Below are positions 1-9,495 of a stretch of DNA of 64,000 nucleotides, piece after piece. The DNA is from Verrucomicrobiales bacterium. Lineage in GTDB: Bacteria > Verrucomicrobiota > Verrucomicrobiia > Verrucomicrobiales > DEV007. The position numbers and the translations under genes were made by a program. The stretch is taken from positions 1-64,000 of the forward strand of contig PAAG01000036.1 in NCBI GenBank assembly GCA_002698785.1, in the 5' to 3' direction. The stretch's first letter is position 1, and every line of letters starts with the position of its first letter. Below the pieces are notes generated by a model. The model saw only the letters and a list, made by a program, of their open reading frames with translations, was not told where the DNA came from and did not search any database.

Positions 1-770
1 CTTCCCCCACCCGGTAGAAAGGCTGAAACACGTGCTTCTGATTCCGGGGAGAAATCCCCACTCCATTGTCCGCCACCTCGATGACCACCTTGTCGTCCTC
101 ATCCCTGACAGAAACGCCAATCTCCTTCTCACGCCCCGTGTACTTGTATGCATTCGTCAACAGATTGATCATCACCGTTTCCACCGCGTGCTCGTCGAAA
201 TTCACAGTCGCCTTGCTGTCGATTTGGCTGGTGAGACTCACGGAGCCCGGCGGAATCATGCGACGAAAACGCTCGATCGTCTGGTTGATCGTCCCGGCCA
301 ACGGTCGACACTCAACCTGCAAAGGCACCTTCGCCTTCGGAGAAGTCCGCCAGGTCAACACACGATCGACCAGGAGTTCCAACCATTCGGTCTCGCGCAA
401 AATCGTTTCCACACACGTTGCCTGCTGTTCGGGATCATCGGCGAGCTTCCCGGACTGGAGAGTCTGGGCATACAGGCGAATCGCACTCAATGGCGTCTTG
501 AACTCGTGAGAGACACTCGCGACAAAATCGGCCTGCGCCCTCGCCAGTCGCACCTTTCGCTTCGCCAATACCAGCGCCACCAGCGCGCTGCCGGTCGCAG
601 CGAAAGTGAAAGAGATGATCAGCACGCCTGTCACGATTCCGCCCGTATCCTCAGCGATAATCAGCGCCACGATACCCACCGCAGTTGACAGGAGAACCGG
701 TAGCAACACCCCCACCACCAGGGTGATGATGACACCCGTCAAATCGAGGTTCAGATGCAGTCGCTTCATG
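1..770 (-). CDS. Sensor histidine kinase, 3' part cut off by window edge
   Basis: The minus strand is open from an ATG at 770 to the window edge (256 codons), so the C-terminus is missing. The N-terminus has two hydrophobic segments (about residues 11-38 and 45-68), giving an inner-membrane protein with almost no periplasmic sensor. A dimerisation/phosphoacceptor H-box follows (SVSHEFKTPLSAIRLYAQTL, His about residue 87), then an N-box (NLLTNAYKYTG) and a G1 box (VADNGVGISP) of the HATPase domain. The family autophosphorylates the His with ATP and passes phosphate to a response regulator, which is not visible here and could lie past the left edge. The two long plus-strand frames over this span are shadows. 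The input signal cannot be told. Confidence 0.93.
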
Positions 771-1293
771 TCGTTCTTTCGTTGGAGCAGCCGAAGGCGG
801 TGCGACAAAGACTCCCGAGAAGTCCCGATCACTTGCGACCAGGCGGTAAAATCTTCATCCCTACTGCCTTTTGGGCTACGGATTCGATGAATATTCGCAG
901 CAAGATGTCATGAACTTGTCACGGGCTCGAACTTTTCCCGTAAAAATGAGAGCCAGTGCTCGATTTCACCGAAAAAGCACACACAACCGACCTCGATGAA
1001 GAAGCGGCACCCCGGCCTCAGCACCGTGGAACGGGTTGGAAGAGGTCAGAAGAGAAATCGCAAACAAAAGAGAAGCCAGTCACCATGTCTCAACCCTCCT
1101 CAGCAAAATTACCACCCCCACAACGGTAGAGACCTGCGGCTCGCAGGTCTACTCCAGCGAGGTCATTGTTTCAATAGAACATAAGAGCGCCCCGGCTCGA
1201 TTCAGAGAGCGCTGAAAGAAAAGTAGGTCACTGTCCGTGTTCGGAAAAGAGTTCTCGGCTCGACGCAGATTCGGCTTGCCGTGCGCTGCCTTG
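771..1293. other. Intergenic region with one hairpin repeat, no gene
   Basis: About 520 bases separate the histidine kinase start from the next minus-strand gene end. I see no convincing coding frame on either strand. The only structure is the dyad at 1126-1152, described separately. The part next to 770 should hold the kinase promoter, but no clear -35/-10 pair stands out. Confidence 0.5.
1126..1152. repeat. REP-like hairpin element, copy 1
   Basis: Arms AGACCTGCG and CGCAGGTCT form a perfect 9-bp stem around the loop GCT, framed by GTAG and AC. The same element recurs at 13377-13403 (slightly changed) and 43246-43272, always between genes. Copies 1 and 2 also share the downstream bases ACTCCAG. 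It looks like a dispersed extragenic palindrome. A role as terminator or protein-binding site is not shown. Confidence 0.7.
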
Positions 1294-1674
1294 TTAGGGG
1301 CATTCCTGGAGTTCCCCAAGCGAGTACCGTAATCCGACCTCCTTGAGAGCTCGAAGCGTATGATGTCGAAATATGGAATCAAGCTCTTCCTCCTCCGATT
1401 GAACGGCCTGCAGCTCCGAAAGAGCCACCTGAACAGCCACAGGCAATTCCGAATGCCTCGTGTTGATTGCACCAATCTCAATTTCGTCAGTGGTATCCTC
1501 GCCATAACGCACGATTAGGCTGATTGTGTTGAATGGCGCCTCAGAAATCCAAGAAGCCACAGACCTCTCGAGCGAATCACAAACCCTTACCATAGACATC
1601 CCGCCATTGCGAAGGCGGCCTTTGATTAATGCAACACCACCAATAAGAATATGCCGCTTCTCGGGTACTTTCAT
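1294..1674 (-). CDS. Small hypothetical protein, possibly Imm39-type immunity protein
   Basis: This is a 126-residue cytosolic protein with no signal peptide or membrane segment. The N-terminus (HILIGGVALIKGRL) and the stretch FNTISLIVRYG with the later SELPVAVQVALSEL recall my memory of the Imm39 immunity family, but I cannot run a profile search, so this is tentative. Codon use is A/T-richer than the sulfatase block and resembles the neighbouring STAND gene. No toxin gene is adjacent, so if it is an immunity protein it is an orphan. The alternative is an unrelated conserved hypothetical. Confidence 0.5.
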   Translation of the reverse strand: MKVPEKRHILIGGVALIKGRLRNGGMSMVRVCDSLERSVASWISEAPFNTISLIVRYGEDTTDEIEIGAINTRHSELPVAVQVALSELQAVQSEEEELDSIFRHHTLRALKEVGLRYSLGELQECP

Positions 1675-2106
1675 ATTCTAAACCTAACGTCAAAAGTGAA
1701 GAAGGTGAAGAGGGGGGCGACAGACAATTCTCAATTCTTCTCCCACTACGAATTGAGCAATAGCCCGCCTTTCAAATATCTATTTGTCTGTCTCTTCATT
1801 CTCAAACGGAAAACAACAACCACCCCTGCCCAAATCGCTCCCTTCTTTCCCAGTCGTCCCAACATCAAAATATCCTCGCCCGTTTTTGACGTGCTGCAAT
1901 GGGAGTTCGGGGCTTGTGGTTGCTGGGATGCATGGTGAACAGGTCGATCATGCTTAATGGGCGGATGGACGGATTTCTCCAAGGCAGTTACAGAGTTCTT
2001 CCTGATCTCTTTGGTGAAGTTGGAGGCGGTGAGGTTTTGAAAGAAAAGAGCGTTGCTCTGGTGGCGACAAATTTCGATTTCTTGATTACCGCCTTTTACC
2101 AATAAA
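1675..2106. other. Intergenic region without recognised gene
   Basis: About 430 bases lie between two minus-strand genes. Overlapping short frames exist on both strands (for example 1746-2165 minus and 1899-2105 plus), but their translations have no domain-like pattern and conflict with each other. No hairpin or repeat stands out. Confidence 0.45.
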
Positions 2107-5100
2107 CTAGGCCAATGTTGCTCGTTGCACCGAGAATACCGTGTTGTCGACAATTGCATCCACATCCTTTATTTCGAAATCACGGAAACGTTGTAATTTT
2201 GCTAAGTCGCTCCTTAATCCTTTCACCGCCAGAATTTCGGAAAGTAGCTGAAGGGATTGAAGATCTTTACGTGATTCAGCCCAAGAGAAGAGCGAATCGA
2301 TGAATTGCTCCCGTGAAGGGACCGTAATATAAACCTCGTCGATCCGCTCGTTCCTGAAGAATCGAGGATCTTCTTCGGCCAGACCGTCAAACGCCTTCCA
2401 AAGATCACCAAGAGAGTCACTCGCAGGAAACTTTTCTGCTAGATCGTGCCACCCATTCTGATAAAACGACTCCATCAAGAAGTTTTTACTCTGATTCTTA
2501 AGGAACTCCCATACCGGAAGAAGTGCTTCGGCTTGGCATCGCCGAGTGAGACCAGGACGATTCTTTGTCTTGATTCCAAATCGTAACCAGAGGTGCGCCA
2601 CTATTTCCCCTGGATTCGTGTCCTTCGAAATTCGTTCGTGAGCGACCGTTACGAGCGGAGGTGTCGCCACATAGAGTGCAGCAAGAACATAGTGTGACTC
2701 CCGTTGCAACCCTTCCCAGTGCGCAATTAGCAGCTTCTCTGCTACGGAAATTTCAAGCGACATTAATATGTCAGCATAAAATTTATCCAACCAATGGCTC
2801 TTCTGCTCCCGTTTCAACTCGTCTGCTCGTTTCGTAATTGCCGCAGAGAAAAATGCTGTCAATTCAGGAGAACTGACATACTTCGCGCATTGCCACCACA
2901 TGAAATTATCCCCACTCTTAAGCTTTTCGATCAAAAATGGAATCGCTTCGGCGTCTCCTCTCAGGAGGCGTTCCCAGAATACCTTGTCTGAGATCTCTGA
3001 GTCGGGCTCTACCTCACTGAGTAGTTGCAAGTCCCCTAGGCGGTGCGAAGCCGCCCAAAATTTAAACGCCTCGATCCTGACAAACTTATTTTTCTCTTCG
3101 TCTTTCCAAATTTTACGAAGGAAAATCCGTGTAGACTCGCTCATAGGATTCCCCCCTTCGTCGGCCCGGCGCCAAACTTCCGGATAATGATCAAGTATCG
3201 GATTCCGAAGATCAGTGCCTTCGAGTTCTTCAATTCGCTTAGCAATGGATTCAATCACGAAGAACACTGCCTCAGGTGTATCCACTCCGTTGAGCAATTG
3301 CCGGATGCAACTCTCAAGTTCCGGCTTTTCATTAGCTTTCTCAATGAAATAGCCGAGAGCTTTTGATATAGGAAAATTTTGGAATGCAAAATTTAACTCG
3401 CCGTAGGAAACATGAGCTTTAGTCTGCGTTTTCGCTCCTTCCTCTTCTGAATCGGGAAGGGCCGACCATGCGTCGCAGAGATATTCAATCAACTCGCAGT
3501 TTTCCGGGTCAAAGCATCGAGCCGCAGCCCACATGTATGACTTAAGGTTCGACAATTGATCCGGGTCGGATTCCCAGCACTCGTTTATAGCAGATAGAAG
3601 TGCAGGATTCCCAATTACTCCGGCAAACCGAAGCGCACATACTCTCACTTCCCGTGGCAAGTGAGTCTCGGCAAGTAGATTTTCCAAACCTTTTGTATAC
3701 TCCGAAAAATGATCTTCCGCACCATCCAACAGCCGTTTCCTCATCCACCCACTAGCCATGCCCGGATCAAGGTATTGGAAGAGATCCAGCCCTCCCTCGA
3801 AGGAGCCGTTGATAAATTTAACAACCAGAATGCTCCATGAAGAGCCTCCTGCCGAATCTGCCAGAGTGGAAATCTCTGGCCCAATCGATTCACCTAACAT
3901 AGCTCTGGCCGCGGTGAGGACTGACTCATTCGCCTTGGAATGGGTGTTCTCGCTGTCTAGCCACGCTTTGACACGCCCGACCAACATTGAACGCAACGAG
4001 TGCTCTCGCCCTCTGAGAGACCGCAACGCGGATACGACTGCCAATGGAGTTTCTGCCATGACTACATCGAGAAAATCGGATGATTCTTTCTCAAGAATCA
4101 CCGAGCCCACAACTTCTGCAAAAAAAGGATCGTAGACGATTCTATCAGAAAGCCTATCGTCTTTATCAAGCGCAAGGCAGCACTCCACTAGGAGGGACTC
4201 CCTCACTCGGTCATGGCGAAATTCAATCCGCTGTTCTGCTGAGTGTCCTATGAGTCGAAACAGGAAACCTCTTCGGCCTACTATCGCGAGTAGCTCGCGA
4301 GATTTGCCAGAAATTAAATCCCACGATTCAATCTCGCGCCATCGAGGGCGAAGGTTCCGAAAAGACATCATGCCTTCCGCCAACTCGTTGATCGCAATCC
4401 TGAAGTCCGATGCTGGACTCACGGAGTCCAGCGCAGATCTCTGCAGTTCATGCTCGATAAAATCCCGTAAAACTCGTTCCGGAGTGGCTTGAGAATTCAA
4501 GTCGTGTAAAGCGATCAGAAGTGGATCATTGCCTAAAGCATCTGCAATCTCCGAGCACGACGTATTTGATAAATTCTTGTCTGTCCCTCCGATTTCGGAG
4601 CGCCTCTTTACGGCTCTCATTCCTTCGTCTGAATCAAATCTTCGGGCGACACTTGTGTGCGGACTGATTACCTTTTGAAGCTCCAAATCCATTCCCGAAA
4701 GAATTGCAGGCCAGACCGGACAAAGAATTTTGACCGTTGAGTTCGAATCGTGATGCGAGTCTCCTCGGTCATCACCAAAATTTGAAGTCAATTTGCGAAT
4801 TATGTGCGCAGGCCGGGCCGACTCGTTTACATCCTCGATCAATAATAAGAAAGGTTCGGTTGCGGATGCGAATGCACTGGCATTTGGGCCCTGTGGCGAG
4901 AGATGACGATGCAAAGCGCTCAGTGTAGAAAAGATCGCATGATCGAGTGTCGAGGCCGCCTCGAGAACGTCTTGCGCAATGACAAGCGAATATCCTCCTC
5001 GGGAAAGATTTTTCTCCAGTTGCCGGAAACATGCGATTGATTTTCCTGTTCCTGATTCACCGACCAAAAGCGTTAATTTTCGGCGCGAATTCTGTTCGAC

Positions 5101-5745
5101 TTCATCGTCTAGACTTCTCGAGATCCAACTGTCCGAAGAACTAATGGGCCGATTCGCGTCCAAGTTTCTTGCACACAAATCCCTCAGAAGCTCATTCGAA
5201 AGTAATTCCTGTTCGACACCGAGAAATTGCTTCCGAAGCCATTGCCCCCTCGCTGTCGAATCGAGAAAATGGGCCAGAGAGGAAGCGGCAACAATGACAA
5301 TCTCAAAACTAAGAGACTCGGTGATCTTTCCAACTTCCCTGACCAACTTTTCGTCCGGCTCTTTATTCGTCGTGAGATAAAGAGTCATCTTCAGGTCCGG
5401 AGACTGCTGTTTTTCTGGCTTGAAAATTTTGGCTGTTTTAGGAACATCGCCTTCCGCACCACCTCCTGAAGTATCACTGTCACCATCCAGACCATATAAC
5501 CATTTGCTCCGAAGATCCTCTTTTTTGGAGGTCGTGTGATGGATCGCAATCAGTTCACGCTTTCCATCAATCTTCACAGAAACAATGCCGTCTACTGGGG
5601 AACGAATAGTTTTCCCCTCCGCGTTTACCCCGGTTTGTATCGCCAGATTACATTCTGGAAACATTTCGCGGAGACAGGCAGTGGCCAGCTTTTCGAAATG
5701 GCCGGGATCGGTGATATCCTCGATCAATTCTCTGGTGTTCGGCAT
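2107..5745 (-). CDS. STAND-type P-loop ATPase with nuclease-like N-terminal domain (candidate defence protein)
   Basis: The protein has 1212 residues. Residues 1-170 look like a degenerate restriction-endonuclease fold: PVDGIV at about 50 and ELIAIHHT at about 64 sit where the D and (D/E)xK motifs of PD-(D/E)xK enzymes fall, but the lysine is replaced by His. A P-loop follows (VGESGTGKS, 228-236) with Walker B LLLIEDVNES (about 300), a GNDPLLIAL segment and an EFRHDRVRESL segment, both typical of STAND/NACHT ATPases. Residues 600-1212 are alpha-helical repeat-like with no clear TPR consensus. Effector-STAND-sensor order matches Avs-type antiphage proteins, which sense a phage protein through the C-terminal repeats. 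No partner gene is adjacent. The ATPase call is firm; nuclease activity and defence role are inferred. Confidence 0.8.
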   Translation of the reverse strand: MPNTRELIEDITDPGHFEKLATACLREMFPECNLAIQTGVNAEGKTIRSPVDGIVSVKIDGKRELIAIHHTTSKKEDLRSKWLYGLDGDSDTSGGGAEGDVPKTAKIFKPEKQQSPDLKMTLYLTTNKEPDEKLVREVGKITESLSFEIVIVAASSLAHFLDSTARGQWLRKQFLGVEQELLSNELLRDLCARNLDANRPISSSDSWISRSLDDEVEQNSRRKLTLLVGESGTGKSIACFRQLEKNLSRGGYSLVIAQDVLEAASTLDHAIFSTLSALHRHLSPQGPNASAFASATEPFLLLIEDVNESARPAHIIRKLTSNFGDDRGDSHHDSNSTVKILCPVWPAILSGMDLELQKVISPHTSVARRFDSDEGMRAVKRRSEIGGTDKNLSNTSCSEIADALGNDPLLIALHDLNSQATPERVLRDFIEHELQRSALDSVSPASDFRIAINELAEGMMSFRNLRPRWREIESWDLISGKSRELLAIVGRRGFLFRLIGHSAEQRIEFRHDRVRESLLVECCLALDKDDRLSDRIVYDPFFAEVVGSVILEKESSDFLDVVMAETPLAVVSALRSLRGREHSLRSMLVGRVKAWLDSENTHSKANESVLTAARAMLGESIGPEISTLADSAGGSSWSILVVKFINGSFEGGLDLFQYLDPGMASGWMRKRLLDGAEDHFSEYTKGLENLLAETHLPREVRVCALRFAGVIGNPALLSAINECWESDPDQLSNLKSYMWAAARCFDPENCELIEYLCDAWSALPDSEEEGAKTQTKAHVSYGELNFAFQNFPISKALGYFIEKANEKPELESCIRQLLNGVDTPEAVFFVIESIAKRIEELEGTDLRNPILDHYPEVWRRADEGGNPMSESTRIFLRKIWKDEEKNKFVRIEAFKFWAASHRLGDLQLLSEVEPDSEISDKVFWERLLRGDAEAIPFLIEKLKSGDNFMWWQCAKYVSSPELTAFFSAAITKRADELKREQKSHWLDKFYADILMSLEISVAEKLLIAHWEGLQRESHYVLAALYVATPPLVTVAHERISKDTNPGEIVAHLWLRFGIKTKNRPGLTRRCQAEALLPVWEFLKNQSKNFLMESFYQNGWHDLAEKFPASDSLGDLWKAFDGLAEEDPRFFRNERIDEVYITVPSREQFIDSLFSWAESRKDLQSLQLLSEILAVKGLRSDLAKLQRFRDFEIKDVDAIVDNTVFSVQRATLA

Positions 5746-6324
5746 AGGAAATCGATCTTCTCGGTAAATTATTGAAGCCTATTCTGCAATCTGTTTCGCA
5801 GATCCCGCCGCACAAAGCCGCCTTCTCTTAAAGAATCTTGTCAATTTGCGGGAGAGGGTCAGTTGTAGAATCTCGTTTCTCAATATTCCATCTTCCACAA
5901 ATCGAGGCACCATCCCCCCCCACTCTACACTGGAAATATCATTGTGTTTATGTTAGAATAAAGCCCCGCACTTACCGAATCCCAGCCCATAAAACACAAA
6001 TCCCCCACCCGTCTCACGCAGCATCACCCGAGACACTCCTCTCCCCCCGGAAACACACACCTTCCTCCACTCCCTCAATTCCCCCGCCAAAACCCCAGCA
6101 AATGATGGAAAAAAGACCGAAATGCATCCAAATGATAGCCTCCCATCATTTCCCCAACATCGCTAACTCACTGAATTACAGCCCACTCCACCAAAAACAC
6201 CCCTTTTTTCGCCCAAAAAACGAAAACCCCATCAAATCTTAACATTTTGCTCCCACCCCTCAGGGCATCTTCTCGTTCGCGACGAGACTGGACTTCGCCC
6301 CGATCCGGTCCCATCTTTCCCCCG
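5746..6324. other. Intergenic region carrying a dispersed repeat
   Basis: This spans the divergent gap between the STAND gene and the sulfatase. A plus-strand frame at 5838-6242 is proline-rich, low-complexity and not credible. The right half (6131-6247) is a repeat shared with 49723-49839, and weaker similarity reaches left to about 5929. Confidence 0.6.
6131..6247. repeat. 117-bp intergenic repeat, copy 1
   Basis: It begins with the dyad AAATGAT-N8-ATCATTT and ends in AAATCTTAACATTT. Compared with 49723-49839, the first 30 bases are nearly identical and the last 50 strongly similar, including the phased run around ACGAAAACCC. The other copy is over 43 kb away in a different gene context, so this is a dispersed element and not a gene remnant. 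It could be a MITE-like relic or a conserved regulatory RNA/DNA element. It ends 77 bases before the sulfatase start. Confidence 0.75.
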
Positions 6325-7962
6325 ATGAAACCCCGTCTACTTTTCTCGCTCCTCCTCTCCCTGCTCCTGCCGACGGCAGCCCTCGCCGCCGATCGCCCTA
6401 ACATTGTCTTTGTCTTTTCCGACGACCACGCCACCCAGGCACTCAGTGCCTACGGAGGTCCGCTCGCCGAAATCGCCCCTACGCCCAACCTCGACCGCAT
6501 CGCCGCAGAAGGCATGCTCTTCAAGCGCTGCATGGTCACCAACTCCATTTGCGGCCCCAGCCGCGCTACCATCCTCACCGGAAAATACAGCCACAAAAAC
6601 GGCTTCTTCAAAAACGAAGCCACCAGGTTCGACGGCTCCCAGCAGACCTTCCCCAAGCTCCTCCAGAAAGCAGGCTACCAGACCGCCATCATCGGAAAAT
6701 GGCACCTCGCCAGCGACCCCACCGGCTTCGACCACTGGGAGATCCTTCCCGGCCAGGGCAGCTACTACAACCCCGATTTCAAAAACCCCTCCGGCACCCA
6801 TCGCGAAACCGGCTACTGCACCGAGATCATCACCGAGAAAGCCAAGACCTGGCTCGACGACCAACGCGACCCTGACAAACCCTTCATCCTCATGGTCCAG
6901 CACAAGGCACCCCACCGAGCCTGGGATCCTGCGCCCAAATACCTCACCGCCTTCGACGATGTCACCATCCCCGAACCCGATACCCTCTTCGACGACTACA
7001 AAGGACGCGGCACCGCAGCAAGAGATCAGGACATGACCATCGAGAAGACCATGACCCTCGGACGCGACCTCAAAGTAAAAGAAAAAGACGACACCGGCGA
7101 ATTCATCAGGGGCGGATACGGTCGCCTCACCCCCGAGCAGGCCGCCCTCTGGGACGCCGCCTACCAGCCGAAAAACGACGCCTTCATCGCCGCCGATCCC
7201 CAGGGGAAAGACCTCGTCAGTTGGAAATACCAGCGCTACATCAAAGACTACCTGCGCTGCATCAAATCCGTCGACGACAGCGTCGGAGAACTCCAGGCCT
7301 ACCTCGAAGCCGAAGGACTCTCACAAAACACCGTCTTCATCTACTCCAGCGACCAGGGCTTCTACCTTGGCGAACACGGGTGGTTCGACAAGCGCTTCAT
7401 GTATGACGAGTCCTACCGCACACCCCTGCTCGTCTCCTGGCCCGGACAAGTCGAGCCCGGCAGCGTAAACAGCGACATCGTATCCAACCTCGACTTTGCC
7501 GAGACCTTTCTCGACATCGCCGGAGCCGACGTCCCCGACGACATGCAGGGAGCCAGCCTCGTCCCCATCCTCAAAGGCAACACACCCGACGACTGGCGCA
7601 CCACCCACTACTATCACTACTACGAATACCCCGGCTGGCACATGGTCCACCGCCACGAAGGAGTCTACGACGGACGCTACAAGCTCATGAACTTTTACGA
7701 GATCAAAGAGTGGGAACTCTACGACATGCAGACCGATCCCCACGAGATGGTCAACCAGTATGACAATCCCGAATACGCCGACGTCGTGAAGCGCCTCCAC
7801 AAAGAACTCGACGCCCTTCGCGAAAAATACGAAGTCCCCGAAAACGCCATCCAGGACCTCACCAACCTCGACATGCACTACCACTCCGACTCCATCCGAG
7901 CCCGAGGCCTCGCCCGCAAAGCAGCACTAGAGGCGAAGGCGAAAGGCAAGGCGAAGAAGTAG
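6325..7962 (+). CDS. Exported type I sulfatase (S1 family)
   Basis: I start at the ATG at 6325 because it gives a clean signal peptide ([22 protein letters not shown]) followed at once by the sulfatase start [13 protein letters not shown], whose Asp pair binds calcium. The product is about 545 residues, a usual family length. [15 protein letters not shown] carries the C-x-P-x-R signature, whose Cys is converted to formylglycine by a maturase. GKWHLA is the next conserved block, and [22 protein letters not shown] supplies the remaining metal and substrate residues. Such enzymes remove sulfate esters from polysaccharides in the periplasm or outside. The short basic C-terminus (KAKGKAKK) is reminiscent of the Lys-rich tails nearby but much shorter. 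The substrate is not predictable. Confidence 0.95.
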   Translation: MKPRLLFSLLLSLLLPTAALAADRPNIVFVFSDDHATQALSAYGGPLAEIAPTPNLDRIAAEGMLFKRCMVTNSICGPSRATILTGKYSHKNGFFKNEATRFDGSQQTFPKLLQKAGYQTAIIGKWHLASDPTGFDHWEILPGQGSYYNPDFKNPSGTHRETGYCTEIITEKAKTWLDDQRDPDKPFILMVQHKAPHRAWDPAPKYLTAFDDVTIPEPDTLFDDYKGRGTAARDQDMTIEKTMTLGRDLKVKEKDDTGEFIRGGYGRLTPEQAALWDAAYQPKNDAFIAADPQGKDLVSWKYQRYIKDYLRCIKSVDDSVGELQAYLEAEGLSQNTVFIYSSDQGFYLGEHGWFDKRFMYDESYRTPLLVSWPGQVEPGSVNSDIVSNLDFAETFLDIAGADVPDDMQGASLVPILKGNTPDDWRTTHYYHYYEYPGWHMVHRHEGVYDGRYKLMNFYEIKEWELYDMQTDPHEMVNQYDNPEYADVVKRLHKELDALREKYEVPENAIQDLTNLDMHYHSDSIRARGLARKAALEAKAKGKAKK

Positions 7963-7995
7963 AGAAAGCCTCCTTTTCGACCCACTTCTCTACTT
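7957..7995 (+). terminator. Possible stem-loop at sulfatase stop codon
   Basis: AAGTAGAGAA and TTCTCTACTT form a perfect 10-bp inverted repeat with a 19-base loop. The left arm contains the sulfatase stop codon. No T-run follows, so intrinsic termination is doubtful; it may instead protect the mRNA 3' end. Confidence 0.35.
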
Positions 7996-8030
7996 GTCAG
8001 AAGGCATCGGATGAATTACCTCTTGGTTCC

Positions 8031-8768
8031 ATGAAAGAACCATTTGGAAGACTGGTCGGCAGCGTCTCATCCCGTTACTACAGCCGACTTCTACTGGCGA
8101 TCCTCTTCTCGCCTCTTCTTCCCGCGGCAAATGCCGGAGTGACCGTCACAGTGCAGGAAACGATCAACGGCGTCTCCATTTCTGCATCCGGATCGCTGAA
8201 CCTAAGCGGTCTGACAAGAGAGACTAATGTGTTTTACGCAGAACCCAGGATCAGGCCACTGGAACCGGACTTTACTCTCGGACCCGCTTCGGAAATGGTA
8301 GAGGACGTGGGAGATACTTATCGAGTGAGCGATGGCGACAGCATTATCACTCCTGGAACTTTTGGTACCGGCGCCCCGACGACCGCCACATCGGGAACAG
8401 GTTCAGTCTTCGGCCTCTCGTTGGGTGTGAATCCCAAGTTGATACAGGTGCCGGATGATTACACTTCAGGATCTCCTATCATCGCAACGGCTAGATTTGA
8501 CGGGGCGACCATAGCATCCCTTGGCATGACTCCCGGCACCTACGTCTGGTCGTGGGGTTCAGGTGGAACCGCGGAATCGATCACCATGTATATCGGGCAG
8601 AGCCCTCCCCCAGTCGTGGACAACACTGCGGCCAAAGCGAAGCTCCAGAAAAAGATCAAGAAGCTGAAGAAGCAGGTCAAAGTAGCCAAACGAAAGAAAC
8701 AAGTGGCCAAAGCGAAAAAGCTTCTCAAAAAAGCCAAGAAGCTCACCAAAAAGCTGCGCAAGTTATAG
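8031..8768 (+). CDS. Exported protein with Lys-rich C-terminal tail
   Basis: This 245-residue protein has an N-terminal signal region (hydrophobic LLLAILFSPLLPAANAG, cleavage near residue 35) and a middle part rich in Gly, Thr and Ser that looks like a beta-sandwich, with no family I recognise. The last 47 residues are extremely basic (KKIKKLKKQVKVAKRKKQ then VAKAKKLLKKAKKLTKKL) and predict as two amphipathic helices joined at the KRKKQ turn. The same tail design ends the proteins at 9496, 13598 and 23802, so it is a shared C-terminal module. The tail may anchor the protein to an anionic surface polymer or act as a sorting signal; neither is shown. Confidence 0.85.
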   Translation: MKEPFGRLVGSVSSRYYSRLLLAILFSPLLPAANAGVTVTVQETINGVSISASGSLNLSGLTRETNVFYAEPRIRPLEPDFTLGPASEMVEDVGDTYRVSDGDSIITPGTFGTGAPTTATSGTGSVFGLSLGVNPKLIQVPDDYTSGSPIIATARFDGATIASLGMTPGTYVWSWGSGGTAESITMYIGQSPPPVVDNTAAKAKLQKKIKKLKKQVKVAKRKKQVAKAKKLLKKAKKLTKKLRKL

Positions 8769-9051
8769 GGCACCGATATTCCCGGTAACCGATATTTGAG
8801 CAGGGAAGAGCGGGGACAGTTTGAACCCCGCCGCGACTTTCAGCTCGGATGATGTTGCTCGAAGAGTAGTCATTTTTTGTTCGAATGCGAAACTCAGAAC
8901 CGATCTGGGTGCCGCGTTCGGAACAACGGCGAACGCACCTGTGACGAGCGCAGTCCCAGTCGACTCGCGTCTTTGACGGTGGATTGCGATCTCGATTACC
9001 GCTTCTTTGAACGCTTTACGATCGGGACGGTCCGTTCTCTATCCCTCCCCA
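8769..9051. other. Intergenic region, nothing recognised
   Basis: The roughly 280 bases hold no convincing frame, hairpin or repeat. The frame at 8877-9137 overlaps the next gene out of phase and is not credible. Confidence 0.4.
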
Positions 9052-9327
9052 ATGCCCCGAAAACCGAAACTACTCCTGTGCCGCAAGTGCGAAAAGCCGA
9101 AGCGCTCGAAAGTAAAAGGAACGCCACTGAAAGGTAAGCACCTCTGTCGCGCCCTTGCCGAACGAGACGACCTCCCGGTCGAAATCATCCCGTGCAAGTG
9201 CCTCGGCAAATGCAAGAAAGGCCCTAACGGAAAACTCGTGCCCGATGGTGTTCGATTGCATCGCCTTACGGAAGAGACGATCGAAGAATTGTTCGCACCG
9301 CCGAAACGGTCCAAAGCCCGGAAATAG
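9052..9327 (+). CDS. Thioredoxin-like [2Fe-2S] ferredoxin domain protein
   Basis: A 91-residue cytosolic protein starting at the ATG at 9052 (MPRKPKLLLCRKCEKPKRSK). An in-frame upstream start at 9007 would add an implausible Ser/Arg extension. The cysteine layout (CRKC near residue 10, one Cys near 38, then CKCLGKCKKGPNG near 53) with the C-x3-C-x2-GP element matches thioredoxin-fold 2Fe-2S ferredoxins, which resemble the NuoE C-terminus. These small proteins carry a single 2Fe-2S cluster; the redox partner is unknown. It sits alone between two exported-protein genes. The C-terminus is basic (PPKRSKARK). Confidence 0.75.
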   Translation: MPRKPKLLLCRKCEKPKRSKVKGTPLKGKHLCRALAERDDLPVEIIPCKCLGKCKKGPNGKLVPDGVRLHRLTEETIEELFAPPKRSKARK

Positions 9328-9495
9328 CAACCTGGTCCCTTAAAGACGACCAACTGAAGATCAAACTGGTCCGGGACTGAACGCAGGAGAAAATAGAATT
9401 CTCGCACCTTCACAGACAGGACCTCTGCGCTGCGAAAACAGCTCCCCGATCCGGCCCGCCGTAAAGTATTGTGAAATCGACACCAATACGGCAGA

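Noticed and set aside
32-688. Long plus-strand frames over the histidine kinase
   Set aside because: They are antisense to a frame with H-, N- and G1-box motifs, and their translations are Arg/His-rich without any domain pattern.
1746-2165. 139-codon minus frame overlapping the end of the STAND gene
   Set aside because: It overlaps a certain gene end, has no domain-like segment, and conflicts with other frames.
5838-6242. 134-codon plus frame before the sulfatase
   Set aside because: It is Pro/Ser/His-rich, and its right part is the dispersed non-coding repeat.
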